Source: VRUE01 sp963816785 (GTDB lineage: Bacteria; Actinomycetota; Thermoleophilia; Solirubrobacterales; 70-9). From it: 64,000 nucleotides of DNA. The notes beneath the pieces were generated by a model that ran no database searches, was not told the origin of the DNA, and was given only the letters and a program-made list of their open reading frames with translations. The stretch spans positions 806,001 through 870,000 of the forward strand of contig CAWFLL010000002.1 in assembly GCA_963816785.1 (NCBI GenBank). Direction: 5' to 3'. Below, piece after piece: positions 33,304-41,908 of this stretch. Each line of letters begins with the position of its first letter. Position 1 is the first letter of the stretch. The position numbers and the translations under genes were made by a program.

Positions 33304-34320
33304 TCATCCCTTGCGGCGCAAGGCGGCGCCCGCGGCGAGGGCCGCGGAGAAGAAGAGCGGATCGTCGTCGAGCCCGCGGCCCATCGTCTCGGCGGGCAGG
33401 CCGCTGGCGGCGTATCCGGGGACGTCGACCGCCTCCTCGCGCAGGCGGTGCCTCCAGCCGCAGGCCTCGGCGAGGACGGCGATCGGGACCGGCTCCCCCG
33501 CCGGCACCGGCACCTCGACCCCGCCCAGCAGCAGCTGCATCACGGTCAGGGTGTGATGGCTGACGACGCGGTGGCGGGCCCGCACGTCCGCGCCGGAGAG
33601 TCGCGGCGAGAGCAGGGTAGGCATCCCCAGCGCGAGCGCCGCATGCGCGGTATCGAGGGCCGCGATCCCGCCGTGGCCGAGGCGGGTCTCGGAGCCGATG
33701 ATCCCCGGCCCGGGCCCGGCGAGGACCGCATCCCAGCCGAAGCGGTTTGCGGCGGCGTCGAGCGCGCCGGCGACGGAGACCGCCTCGTGGCGGCCACCGT
33801 AGGCCGGGGCGGCGGTCATGTGGTCGCAGAGCAGGCCCCGCTCGAGCAGCTCGGCGACGTCGCGGCTGAGCGAGCCCGGAAGGGCACCGCCGCCGGTCTG
33901 CACGTAGCCCAGCTTGATGCCGGGCGAGGCGATGCTCGCCGCCCAGGCGGCCGGCGACAGGTGGCCGTGCAGGGGGAGGACGAGGACCGGTGTGGAGGTC
34001 TCCGCCCCGGCCGCCTCGAGCGGCCGCTCGACCGGCTCGACCGGATGCTGGAGCGAGCTGTAGTTGAGCTTCATCACGTGCTCGTCCTGCCCCCCGACCC
34101 CCTCCAGCCCTCGAGTCAGGTTGACGTGGACGATGTCGAAGCCGCCGGAGCCGAGCCCCAGGTCGAGCGCCGCGACATTGACGATGACCTCGTCGCCCTG
34201 CCGCATCTCGCCCAGCAGCGGGGTGTCGGCCCAGGCGGCGCGGCGCTCGCCGTCGACCTCGACGACGAGCGGGTCCTCGTCGACCACGACGCCGCGCCTG
34301 AGCTTGAGGCGACCGCTCAC
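33304..34320 (-). CDS. DUF3866 family protein
   Basis: 338 residues. Matches DUF3866, an actinobacterial family of unknown function: LRRGVVVDEDPLVVEVDG at the start, NVAALDLGLGSGGFDIVHVN, HVMKLNYSSLQHPVEPVE, then LAGPGPGIIGSETRLGHGG and VRARHRVVSHHTLTVMQLLL. The gene is commonly found near xerD and pyrG, as here. No signal peptide or membrane segments. An Ala-rich C-terminus ends the protein. The stop is 25 bases from the start of xerD, so both are likely on one transcript. Confidence 0.88.
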   Translation of the reverse strand: MSGRLKLRRGVVVDEDPLVVEVDGERRAAWADTPLLGEMRQGDEVIVNVAALDLGLGSGGFDIVHVNLTRGLEGVGGQDEHVMKLNYSSLQHPVEPVERPLEAAGAETSTPVLVLPLHGHLSPAAWAASIASPGIKLGYVQTGGGALPGSLSRDVAELLERGLLCDHMTAAPAYGGRHEAVSVAGALDAAANRFGWDAVLAGPGPGIIGSETRLGHGGIAALDTAHAALALGMPTLLSPRLSGADVRARHRVVSHHTLTVMQLLLGGVEVPVPAGEPVPIAVLAEACGWRHRLREEAVDVPGYAASGLPAETMGRGLDDDPLFFSAALAAGAALRRKG

Positions 34321-34330
34321 AACGACAAAT

Positions 34331-34389
34331 CCTCGCGCTTCGCTCGCTGCGCGAAGAACCAGACTGTGACGCTTGCTCGCTCCGCGCTC
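34331..34389 (+). repeat. 59-bp intergenic repeat, copy 1
   Basis: CCTCGCGCTTCGCTCGCTGC through ACGCTTGCTCGCTCCGCGCT. Closely similar copies lie at 40117-40175 and, inverted, at 55329-55387. It contains a hairpin CTTCGC/GCGAAG. It fills the gap between DUF3866 and the M20 peptidase gene and reaches into the stop codon of the latter. Confidence 0.85.
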
Positions 34390-35494
34390 ACCGGTCCGCG
34401 GCAGCCTCGAGGACGATGCCCTCGCAGACCTCGAGCATCGTGTCGAGGTTGCGCGCGGTGACGCACTCGTCGGGGGTGTGCGGGCCCTCGGTGCCGTTGG
34501 CTAGGAGAACGCAGTCGACCCCGGCCGCGATCAGGGCGTTGACGTCGCTGCCCCCGCCGGTGGTGGTGCGGACCGGCTCGAGGCCGGCCCGGCGCAGGCC
34601 CGCCTCAGCGACCGCAAGCGAGCGGGACGACGTTGGCAACCGGTAGCCGCGGAACAGCTCCTCGACCCTGACGTCGACGTCGCACTCGTGCTCACCGGCG
34701 CCCCAGGTACAGGCCTCGCTCATCTCCCCCGCGACCTCCGCGGCGCGCGCCGCATCGAGGCTGCGCGCCTCGGCGACGATCCGGCAGTGACCGGGGACGA
34801 CGTTGCCGGCCGTCCCGCCGGCGATCGTGCCGACGTTCGCGGTCGTCTCCTCGTCGAGCCGTCCCAGCTGCATCCGCGCGATCGCCGCCGACGCCGCCGC
34901 GATCGCGTTGCTGCCGTCCTCGGGCCGGATGCCGGCGTGGGCCTCGACCCCGGTGAAGTCCGCGGTCAGCTGCTGCTGCGTCGGGGTGCTGGTGATCACC
35001 TCGCCGGCGGCGCTGGCGTGATCGAGGATGAAGCCGCAGTCGGAGCGCAGCGCCCCGGGGTCGACGGCCTTCGCCCCCCGCAGGCCCTGCTCCTCGGCGA
35101 CCGTGAGCAGGAGCTCGATCCCGACCGCCGGCGGATCATCGGCGTGCCGGGCGGCGAGCTCGAGGAAGACCGCGACCGCCGCCTTGTTGTCGGCGCCGAG
35201 GATCGTCTCGCCGCGGCTGCGGAAGACGCCGTCCTCCTCGATCACCTCGATCTGCCCGGGGTGCGGGACCGTGTCGATGTGGGCGCAGAACATCGCCCAG
35301 CTCTCGCTCCGGCCCGGCAGCCGGGCGAGGATGTTGCCCGCCCCGGCCTTCGCGGGGCCGGCTGCGTCGTCCTCGCTGACCTCGAGGCCCAGCGCCCGCA
35401 GCTCGGCGATCAGCGAGTCCGCGACCTCCCGCTCCTCCCCCGTCGGGCTGCGGATCTCGCAGAGCCGGACGAACCTCTCGTGCAGCCTCTCCAC
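34388..35494 (-). CDS. M20-family metallopeptidase
   Basis: 368 residues from GTG 35494, chosen because an earlier start would overlap the pyrG end. SPTGEEREVADSLIAELRAL begins the catalytic domain. Metal ligands: His and Asp in FCAHIDTVPHPG, Asp in ILGADNKAAVAV, Glu pair in LLTVAEEQGLRG, Asp in CGFILDHASAAG and a last His in TEGPHTPDECVTARN. The dimerisation domain lies between. The class includes PepT-like tripeptidases and dipeptidases that recycle peptides in the cytoplasm. It follows pyrG by 10 bases and is therefore part of the same transcript. Substrate not determinable. Confidence 0.92.
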   Translation of the reverse strand: MERLHERFVRLCEIRSPTGEEREVADSLIAELRALGLEVSEDDAAGPAKAGAGNILARLPGRSESWAMFCAHIDTVPHPGQIEVIEEDGVFRSRGETILGADNKAAVAVFLELAARHADDPPAVGIELLLTVAEEQGLRGAKAVDPGALRSDCGFILDHASAAGEVITSTPTQQQLTADFTGVEAHAGIRPEDGSNAIAAASAAIARMQLGRLDEETTANVGTIAGGTAGNVVPGHCRIVAEARSLDAARAAEVAGEMSEACTWGAGEHECDVDVRVEELFRGYRLPTSSRSLAVAEAGLRRAGLEPVRTTTGGGSDVNALIAAGVDCVLLANGTEGPHTPDECVTARNLDTMLEVCEGIVLEAAADR

Positions 35495-35504
35495 GCCGGA
35501 CAGG

Positions 35505-37169
35505 CTAATGGGCGACCGAGGAATCCTCCCGGTCGAGATCGGCGCCTTCCGCCGGCTTCTCACCGGCATGGCGGGCCGCGGCCCCGACGAAGTCGCGGAA
35601 CAGCGGCTCCGGCCGGTTGGGGCGCGAGTTGAACTCCGGGTGGAACTGGGAGGCGACGAAGAACGGATGGTCGGGAAGCTCGATCATCTCGACGAGGCGC
35701 TCGTCGGGCGAGGTGCCGCCGCAGACCAGGCCCTCGTCTTCGAGCCGGCGACGGAGCTGGACGTTCACCTCGTAGCGGTGCCGGTGGCGCTTGTAGATGA
35801 CGGCCTCGCCGAAGATCTCACGCGCCCTGGTCCCCTCGTGGAGTTTCACCGGGTCGGCGCCGAGCCGCATCGTGCCGCCCATCTCGGAGACCTCCTTCTG
35901 CTCCGGCAGCAGGTCGACGACCGGGTACGGGGTCTCGGGGTCGAACTCGGAGGAGTTGGCGCCCTCCATCCCGGCCTTGGAGCGGGCGAACTCGACCACG
36001 GCGATCTGCATCCCGAGGCAGATGCCGAGATAGGGGATCGAGCGTTCGCGGGCGATCCTCGCCGCCGACACCTTGCCCTCGATCCCGCGCTCGCCAAAGC
36101 CGCCGGGGATGAGGACGCCATCGGCCCCCTCCAGCCGCTCGGGATCGAAGTCATCGGAGTCGACGAGCTCGACGTCGACCTCGACGCCGTGGTGGAAGCC
36201 GCCGTGCCCGAGCGCCTCGATCACCGACTTGTAGGCGTCGGCGAGGCCGACGTACTTGCCGACCAGGGCGATCCTGACCTTGCCCTCGGCCGCGTCGGCG
36301 CGGCGCACCATCGCTTCCCATTCGGCGAGGTCCGGAGCCGGCGCCTCCATGGCGAAGTGATCGAGGACGAGGTCGTCGACCCCCTCCGCCCGGAAGACGA
36401 GCGGCACCTTGTAGATGTTGTCGACGTCATGGGCCGAGATCACCGCATCGACCGGAAGGCTGGCGAAGAGGGCGATCTTGTTGCGGATCTCGCGGTCGAG
36501 GCGGCCCTCGGAGCGACAGACCAGGGCGTGCGGCTGGATCCCGATCCTGCGCAGCTCGTTGACCGAGTGCTGGGTCGGCTTCGTCTTCAGTTCACCCGCG
36601 TGGCCGACGTAGGGGACGAGGGTGAGGTGGACGAACATGCTGCGCCGCGGCCCGAGATCGGTGTTGAGCTGGCGGATCGACTCGAGGAAAGGCAGCGACT
36701 CGATGTCGCCGACCGTTCCGCCGATCTCGGTGATCACGAAGTCGACCGATTGCGACTCGGCGACGATCAGGATCCGGTTCTTGATCTCGTCGGTGATGTG
36801 GGGAATCACCTGGACGGTCGCGCCGAGGTAATCGCCGCGACGCTCGCGCTTGATCACCGAGTTGTAGACCGAGCCGGCCGTGACGTTGGAGGCGCGCGAG
36901 GTGTTTTCGTCGGTGAAGCGCTCGTAGTGGCCGAGGTCGAGGTCGGTCTCCGCCCCATCCTCGGTGACAAAGACCTCGCCGTGCTGGAACGGGCTCATCG
37001 TCCCCGGGTCGACGTTGATGTAGGGGTCGAACTTCTGCAGTTGGACCCGGTAGCCGCGGGAGACGAGTAGGCGACCGATCGAGGCGGCGGCGATTCCCTT
37101 GCCGAGAGCCGAGACCACTCCGCCGGTTACGAAGATGAATCTCGTGTCGCCCTTGTTGCCGTTGCTCAT
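35505..37169 (-). CDS. pyrG: CTP synthase
   Basis: 554 residues. The amidoligase domain starts TRFIFVTGGVVSALGKGIAA with the ATP loop, followed by KFDPYINVDPGTMSPFQHGE and VTEIGGTVGDIESLPFLES. The glutaminase domain has PGGFGERGIEGK, the nucleophile Cys in YLGICLGMQIAVVEFAR and FHPEFNSRP with the catalytic His and Glu. It converts UTP to CTP with glutamine. It overlaps the MraY-like gene before it by 4 bases (ATGA). Complete and normal length. Confidence 0.98.
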   Translation of the reverse strand: MSNGNKGDTRFIFVTGGVVSALGKGIAAASIGRLLVSRGYRVQLQKFDPYINVDPGTMSPFQHGEVFVTEDGAETDLDLGHYERFTDENTSRASNVTAGSVYNSVIKRERRGDYLGATVQVIPHITDEIKNRILIVAESQSVDFVITEIGGTVGDIESLPFLESIRQLNTDLGPRRSMFVHLTLVPYVGHAGELKTKPTQHSVNELRRIGIQPHALVCRSEGRLDREIRNKIALFASLPVDAVISAHDVDNIYKVPLVFRAEGVDDLVLDHFAMEAPAPDLAEWEAMVRRADAAEGKVRIALVGKYVGLADAYKSVIEALGHGGFHHGVEVDVELVDSDDFDPERLEGADGVLIPGGFGERGIEGKVSAARIARERSIPYLGICLGMQIAVVEFARSKAGMEGANSSEFDPETPYPVVDLLPEQKEVSEMGGTMRLGADPVKLHEGTRAREIFGEAVIYKRHRHRYEVNVQLRRRLEDEGLVCGGTSPDERLVEMIELPDHPFFVASQFHPEFNSRPNRPEPLFRDFVGAAARHAGEKPAEGADLDREDSSVAH

Positions 37170-38002
37170 GCTCTGCCCAACGAGTCTAGCCAGCGCAATG
37201 GCGGAACCGACTCGATCGTCCTCGAGATCGAGCGCAGCTCGCCGTAGACGGTCAGCGCGGCGACGAGCGCCAGGGCGATCAGGCGCTCGTCGCCACCCAG
37301 CGACGTCAACAGCCAGACGCCGCCGATCGCCCCGACCAGGTTGGAGCCCGTGTCGCCGAGCATCGCCCGCTCGCGCAGCGTGAACCCGGCGCCGACGAGG
37401 ACCGGGCCGGCGAAGATCCCCAGCAGCTCCAGCGGCGCGATCGTCCAGCCGCCGATGCAGAGGCCCGCGCCCAGCAGCGCCAGCGCCTTCTCGGCCCGCC
37501 CCGGCCGCAGGTCGAGGAGGTTGAAGGCGTTGGTGGCGAGGATCAGCAGCGCCACGTCGGCGAGGTAGCGCCCCGACTCGAGCCCCCTTCCGGAGACCAC
37601 ATAGGCGGCGAGAGCGAGAGCGCCGATCGCCTTGATCGCCCCGGTCGAGAGCCTCCCTTCGCGCAGGGCCCGTGCGTGGCCGCGCCAGCCGCGCGGGGCC
37701 TGGGCCGACTCCCCCCGCCCGAGCGAGTCATCGAGGAATCCGAGGAAGACGACCCCCAGCAGGTACGGGAGCCAGCGGCGCAGGTCCGGGTCGAGGAGGT
37801 CGAGGTCGCCGCGGTCGTCGAGGAAGGCGAGCGGCGCCAGCGCCACCAGCCCCGCGGTGGCGAGCACCGCGCCGAGCGGGAAGGCCAGCACCGCCCCGCG
37901 GTAGTTCTCGCGGGTGAGGCCGGCGTCGCGCAGGCCCCGGACCCCCGCAGGGACGACGAGGAGGGCGACCGCGATCGCGACCGGGAACCCGACCCAGGTC
38001 AC
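37166..38002 (-). CDS. MraY/WecA-like polyprenyl-phosphate glycosyl-1-phosphate transferase homologue
   Basis: 278 residues with about eight hydrophobic helices. Motifs FLGFLDDSLGRGE (Asp-Asp of the MraY superfamily), LILATNAFNLLDLRPGRAEK and MLGDTGSNLVGAIGG match the MraY/WecA class, which moves phospho-sugars onto polyprenyl phosphate in the inner membrane. It is shorter than typical MraY and has only part of the conserved loops, so its substrate is uncertain. It stands between mctB and pyrG with 4-base overlaps on both sides, linking a cell-envelope step to the steA-mctB pair. Confidence 0.82.
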   Translation of the reverse strand: MTWVGFPVAIAVALLVVPAGVRGLRDAGLTRENYRGAVLAFPLGAVLATAGLVALAPLAFLDDRGDLDLLDPDLRRWLPYLLGVVFLGFLDDSLGRGESAQAPRGWRGHARALREGRLSTGAIKAIGALALAAYVVSGRGLESGRYLADVALLILATNAFNLLDLRPGRAEKALALLGAGLCIGGWTIAPLELLGIFAGPVLVGAGFTLRERAMLGDTGSNLVGAIGGVWLLTSLGGDERLIALALVAALTVYGELRSISRTIESVPPLRWLDSLGRA

Positions 38003-38868
38003 TTCGGGCGGGGGGCCAGGAGATCCGGGAGGAGCTGGTCGGCAGAGCCCTTGACGCCGAAGCTCCCCTCGGCGCCGAGCAGCGCCAGGACGGTTGCCAG
38101 CTTCCCGGCGCTCATGTCGACGTCGTCGACGCTGGCCAGGTCGCTGCCCTGAAAGAAGGAGATCGAGGACGGCTCGGCATCCGTCGCCTCGACTCCGACG
38201 GCAGCGGTCCGGGTCGCGGTCACGCCGCTCAGCAGCGCCGATTCGAGGCGGCCCGCGGTGGAGCGCTGGACCGGGGTCATGTCCTGCGGCTGGTCGCGGA
38301 CGACGATAACCCCGTCGAGGGCCCGGAAATTGCCGCTGGCGCGGGAGAAGAGGTGGCCGCGCACCCGCTCGAGCAGGTTCCCTCCGAGTACGAGCTGGCG
38401 GCCGACGCCGGCCCCGAATTCGGTCTGCGTGTCGGGGTCATCGGCGAGGTCCGCGAAGCGCGTCTTGGAGAGGTCGTCGGCGAGGGCGTGCAGGTCGATC
38501 GGCTCCCGCACGACGCCGACCGCGACCAGCCTTCCGCCGGCTGGCCCGAGCGCGGTCTCGATCGCCGCCGAGATCTCACCCGGGAGGCCGCCGATGGCGA
38601 CCACCCCGATTCGCTTTCCGCGCAGGTCGTCGCGCACCAGCACCGGGTAGACGTCATCGCCGAACTCGTTGGCCCGCCCCAGCTCGATGCTCAGCTCCTC
38701 GGCGCGTTCGCGGGCGTCCTCGAGGTTCCCGGTCAGGCTCTGCTCGAGGTCCCTGCGGGTGTTGGTCAGGGTGTCGCCGCCGAGCGCAGCTCCGATCACG
38801 ACCCCGATCGCAAGAGCGAGGAAGATCGCGATCAGCGATGTCGCGTGGTAGCGCGCGCTGTAGCCCAT
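37999..38868 (-). CDS. mctB: MctB/SteB-like copper transporter family protein
   Basis: 289 residues. An N-terminal membrane helix (TSLIAIFLALAIGVVIGAAL) is followed by a coiled coil (RRDLEQSLTGNLEDARERAE) and a soluble domain with GVVAIGGLPGEISAAIE. This is the MctB family named for copper transport in mycobacteria, whose corynebacterial homologue SteB works with SteA in cell separation. Adjacency to steA supports the latter function. It would sit in the membrane with the domain outside. 4-base overlap with the MraY-like gene downstream. Confidence 0.88.
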   Translation of the reverse strand: MGYSARYHATSLIAIFLALAIGVVIGAALGGDTLTNTRRDLEQSLTGNLEDARERAEELSIELGRANEFGDDVYPVLVRDDLRGKRIGVVAIGGLPGEISAAIETALGPAGGRLVAVGVVREPIDLHALADDLSKTRFADLADDPDTQTEFGAGVGRQLVLGGNLLERVRGHLFSRASGNFRALDGVIVVRDQPQDMTPVQRSTAGRLESALLSGVTATRTAAVGVEATDAEPSSISFFQGSDLASVDDVDMSAGKLATVLALLGAEGSFGVKGSADQLLPDLLAPRPK

Positions 38869-38881
38869 CGGTGCCCGAAGG

Positions 38882-40069
38882 CTAGATGCCCAGCCAGATC
38901 TTGATCTTCAGCCAGATCAAGTCGGCGAGGTCGCTGAGCACCGGAGAGGCGATCACGACGATCACCAACAGGATCGCGAAGGCGGCGAGGAAGAGGGCCG
39001 CGGGGCCGAAGCCGGAGCCCGGGTTGTAGAGGCGGCTGACGCCCTTGGCATCGACCAGCTTCTCGCCGATCCGCAGCCGAGTGAGGAAGGTCGAGGACAT
39101 GCCGCCGCGCTTGCGGTCGAGGAACTCGATCAGGTTGAAATGGCCGCCGACGCTGACGATCAGGTCGGCGCCCTTCTCGTACGCCATCAGCATCGCGACG
39201 TCCTCGCTCGTTCCGGCGGCCGGGACGATCGTGTGGTCGATGCCCATCTCGAGCAGCCGCTCGCGGCCGGGGGCGCGGCCGTCGGGGTAGGCGTGGACGA
39301 TCACCTCGGCCCCGCAGCGCAGCGCGGCGTCTCCGGCCGAGTCCATGTCGCCGAGGATCAGATCGGGCTTCAGCCCCTCTTCCAGCACCCCGTCGGCGGC
39401 GCCGTCGACCGCGACGACGACCGGGCGAACGTCGCGGATGTAGGCGCGCAGCGCCTTCAGGTCCCTGCGGTGGCGGTCGCCGCGGACGACGATCAGGACC
39501 TGCCGGTCCCTGAACGAGGTCCTGGTCGGCGGGAACTCGATCCTGTCGGTCAGCAGGTCGGTCTCCATGCGGACATGGGCGACGGTGTTCTCGGCGAATT
39601 CGGCGAGCGCCTCATCGACGCGCTCGCGTTGTTCGTCGAACCGTCGCTCGAGCTCCTCGAGGCCCAGCTCGCGACCGCGCAGCACCACCTCCCCACCGAC
39701 GCTGACGGTTCCGTCGAAGACGGTCACCGAGTCGCCGTCCTGCAGCTCGGCGAAGGGATCGACATCGCGGATGTCGGCGAGGAGCACCCCGGCGCGGGCC
39801 AGCATCAGCGGGCCCGCGTTGGGATAGCGCCCATCGGTCGACTCGGCGGCGTTCAACACCGCCCGCGCTCCGGTGGCGATCAGCTCCTCGGCCGCGATCC
39901 GATCGATGTTGAGGTGGTCGATCACCGCCACGTCTCCCGGGCCCAGTCGTTTGACCAGGTGCTTGGTGCGGCGACCGAGCTTGGCCGTGCCGTGGACCGC
40001 CCCGGTGGCGGACGCCCCGTTGCGACGCGACAGCAGCGCAGGGAGGCGACGGCGACTGGCGATGGCCAC
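38882..40069 (-). CDS. steA: SteA-like cytokinetic ring protein
   Basis: 395 residues from GTG 40069. A thiamin-pyrophosphokinase-like fold: KLGRRTKHLVKRLGPGDVAV, IDHLNIDRIAAEELIATGAR, PDLILGDMDSAGDAALRCGA and TIVPAAGTSEDVAMLMAYEK with IVSVGGHFNLIEFLDR. A single C-terminal membrane segment (AALFLAAFAILLVIVVIAS) anchors it. Corynebacterial SteA acts with SteB in cell separation. The mctB gene follows after 13 bases. The same order (recN, steA, steB) is found in mycobacteria, so function is likely conserved. Confidence 0.9.
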   Translation of the reverse strand: MAIASRRRLPALLSRRNGASATGAVHGTAKLGRRTKHLVKRLGPGDVAVIDHLNIDRIAAEELIATGARAVLNAAESTDGRYPNAGPLMLARAGVLLADIRDVDPFAELQDGDSVTVFDGTVSVGGEVVLRGRELGLEELERRFDEQRERVDEALAEFAENTVAHVRMETDLLTDRIEFPPTRTSFRDRQVLIVVRGDRHRRDLKALRAYIRDVRPVVVAVDGAADGVLEEGLKPDLILGDMDSAGDAALRCGAEVIVHAYPDGRAPGRERLLEMGIDHTIVPAAGTSEDVAMLMAYEKGADLIVSVGGHFNLIEFLDRKRGGMSSTFLTRLRIGEKLVDAKGVSRLYNPGSGFGPAALFLAAFAILLVIVVIASPVLSDLADLIWLKIKIWLGI

Positions 40070-40116
40070 GGCCTGAGACTACCCGCCCTGGCAAGCGGTT
40101 TGGGGCAGTAGCAATG

Positions 40117-40175
40117 CCTCGCGCTTCACTCGCGGCGCGAAGAACCAGACATGCACGCTTGCTCGTTCCGCGCTC
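40117..40175 (+). repeat. 59-bp intergenic repeat, copy 2
   Basis: CCTCGCGCTTCACTCGCGGC through ACGCTTGCTCGTTCCGCGCT; about 85 percent identical to copy 1 (34331-34389) and in the same orientation. It lies between the recN stop codon, which it directly abuts, and the steA start. Confidence 0.85.
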
Positions 40176-41858
40176 TCAGGCCGCGGCCAGCAGCTCGCGT
40201 GCGTGGCGGTCGGCGGCGCCCCCGGCGCCATCCCCTCCCAGCATCCGCCGGATCTCCTCGACCACGCCCTCCCCGTCGAGCTGTTGCACCGTGGCGCGCG
40301 CAGGCTCGCCACGGTCCTTCTCGAGCCGGAAATGGGTCGAGGCGAGCGAGGCGACCTGCGGGAGGTGGGTGATGCAGATCACCTGCCCGCCTTCGCCCAG
40401 ATCGCGCAGCCGCTCGCCGACCGTGCGGGCGGTTCTGCCGCCGATCCCGGCATCGATCTCATCGAAGACGAGCGTGCCGAGGCCGGCTCCTTCGCCGAGC
40501 CCGGTCAGGGCGAGCATCACCCGCGAAAGCTCACCCCCGGAGGCGGCGTCGCGAAGCGGGGCGGCCTCGATCCCGGGATTGGGCGCGAGCCGCAGCTCGA
40601 CGGCCTCCGCCCCGTTCGGCCCGAAGCCATCGGGGTTCGGCTCCAACGCGACCTCGAGCGTCGCCCCCGGCATCGCCAGGCGCTCGAGCTCCGCCGCCAC
40701 CGCCTTCTGCAGTGCCCCCGCAGCGTCGGCGCGGCCTCGGCTGAGGCGCTTCGCCAGCTTCCCCCGACGCCCGGTCGCCTCGGCCAGCGCCTCCTCGACC
40801 TCGGCGCAGCGGACCTCGGAGGTCTCGAGGCGCTCGATCTCGCTGCGGCAGCGCTCGGCGTGGGCGAGAACCGAGTCGATGTCGCCGCCGTGCTTGCGGG
40901 TGAGGCGGTCGGTCGCCTCCAGCCGCTCCTCGATCCCGGCGAGGCGCTCGGGGTCGGCGTCGATCCCGTCCAGGTAGGCGCGCAGCTCGCTCGCCACGTC
41001 GCCGAGCTCGACCGACAGCGCGCCGAGCCGAGCCGCGATCGCGTCGAGGCCCGAGTCCACTCCCCTGACCCCCTCGAGAAGCGCCTCCGCCGCGGCGATC
41101 GCCCCGGCCGCGCCGGCGTCGTCTCCCTCGGCCGCGCCGGTCGCCCCCGCGGCCGCACCGGCTGCGGCTTCGCGCAGGCCCTCTGCGTGGCGGAGCCGCT
41201 CGCGCTCGGCCTCCAGATCCGCGCCCTCGGCGGGATCGGGCGCGACCGCCTCGATCTCGGAGAGCTCGTAGCGGTAGAGATCGAGATCGCGCTCCCGCGA
41301 TCCGTCGCGCTCGCGCAGATCCGCGAGCTCGGCTTCGAGGCGCAGGGACTCGCGGTGCGCCTCGCGGTACTGCTCGCGCAGCGCAAGGTGCGCGGCGCCG
41401 GCGAAGCCGTCGAGCACCTCGGCCTGCGCCGAGGAGATCGTCAGCTTGCGATGCTCATGCTGACCGTAGAAGGCGAGCAGCCGGCCGCCGAGCAGCTTCA
41501 GGTCGGCGGCCGAGGCGGCCCGGCCGGCGACGAATGCCGCGGTGCGGCCCGAGGCCGAGACCCGCCGCCCGAGCACGACCTCCTCGACCCCGCCGGGCAG
41601 GCGCGCGGCCACCTCGACCATCTCGGGCTCCTCGAGCAGTCCCTCGGGAATGTCGAAGCGGCCCTCGACCCAGGCCTCCTCGGCGCCGGGGCGGACGATC
41701 TGGGCGCGCGCCCTGCCGCCCATCAGGAGGTCGAGGGAGTGCGCGAGGATCGTCTTTCCGGCTCCGGTCTCCCCCGTGATCGCGTTCAGGCCAGCACCCA
41801 GGCGAAGCTCGGCCCTCTCGATCAGGAGCAGGTTCTCGATCCGCAGCTCTGTGAGCAC
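40176..41858 (-). CDS. recN: DNA repair protein RecN
   Basis: 560 residues. MLTELRIENLLLIERAELRL with Walker A GETGAGKTILAHSLDLLMGG begins the SMC-like ATPase head; a coiled coil occupies about 160-380 (rich in Ala, Arg and Glu). The second head half has ASGGELSRVMLALTGLG (signature), LVFDEIDAGIGG (Walker B) and QVICITHLPQVASLAS. RecN acts in double-strand break repair and is SOS-induced in many bacteria. In other actinobacteria it follows nadK directly; here an MFS transporter gene separates them. A LexA-like site lies upstream of tlyA. Confidence 0.96.
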   Translation of the reverse strand: MLTELRIENLLLIERAELRLGAGLNAITGETGAGKTILAHSLDLLMGGRARAQIVRPGAEEAWVEGRFDIPEGLLEEPEMVEVAARLPGGVEEVVLGRRVSASGRTAAFVAGRAASAADLKLLGGRLLAFYGQHEHRKLTISSAQAEVLDGFAGAAHLALREQYREAHRESLRLEAELADLRERDGSRERDLDLYRYELSEIEAVAPDPAEGADLEAERERLRHAEGLREAAAGAAAGATGAAEGDDAGAAGAIAAAEALLEGVRGVDSGLDAIAARLGALSVELGDVASELRAYLDGIDADPERLAGIEERLEATDRLTRKHGGDIDSVLAHAERCRSEIERLETSEVRCAEVEEALAEATGRRGKLAKRLSRGRADAAGALQKAVAAELERLAMPGATLEVALEPNPDGFGPNGAEAVELRLAPNPGIEAAPLRDAASGGELSRVMLALTGLGEGAGLGTLVFDEIDAGIGGRTARTVGERLRDLGEGGQVICITHLPQVASLASTHFRLEKDRGEPARATVQQLDGEGVVEEIRRMLGGDGAGGAADRHARELLAAA

Positions 41859-41908
41859 GACCCCTGTCTAGCACCCGGCGCGGCGGGTCCCGCCGCAGGG
41901 GACGGACG

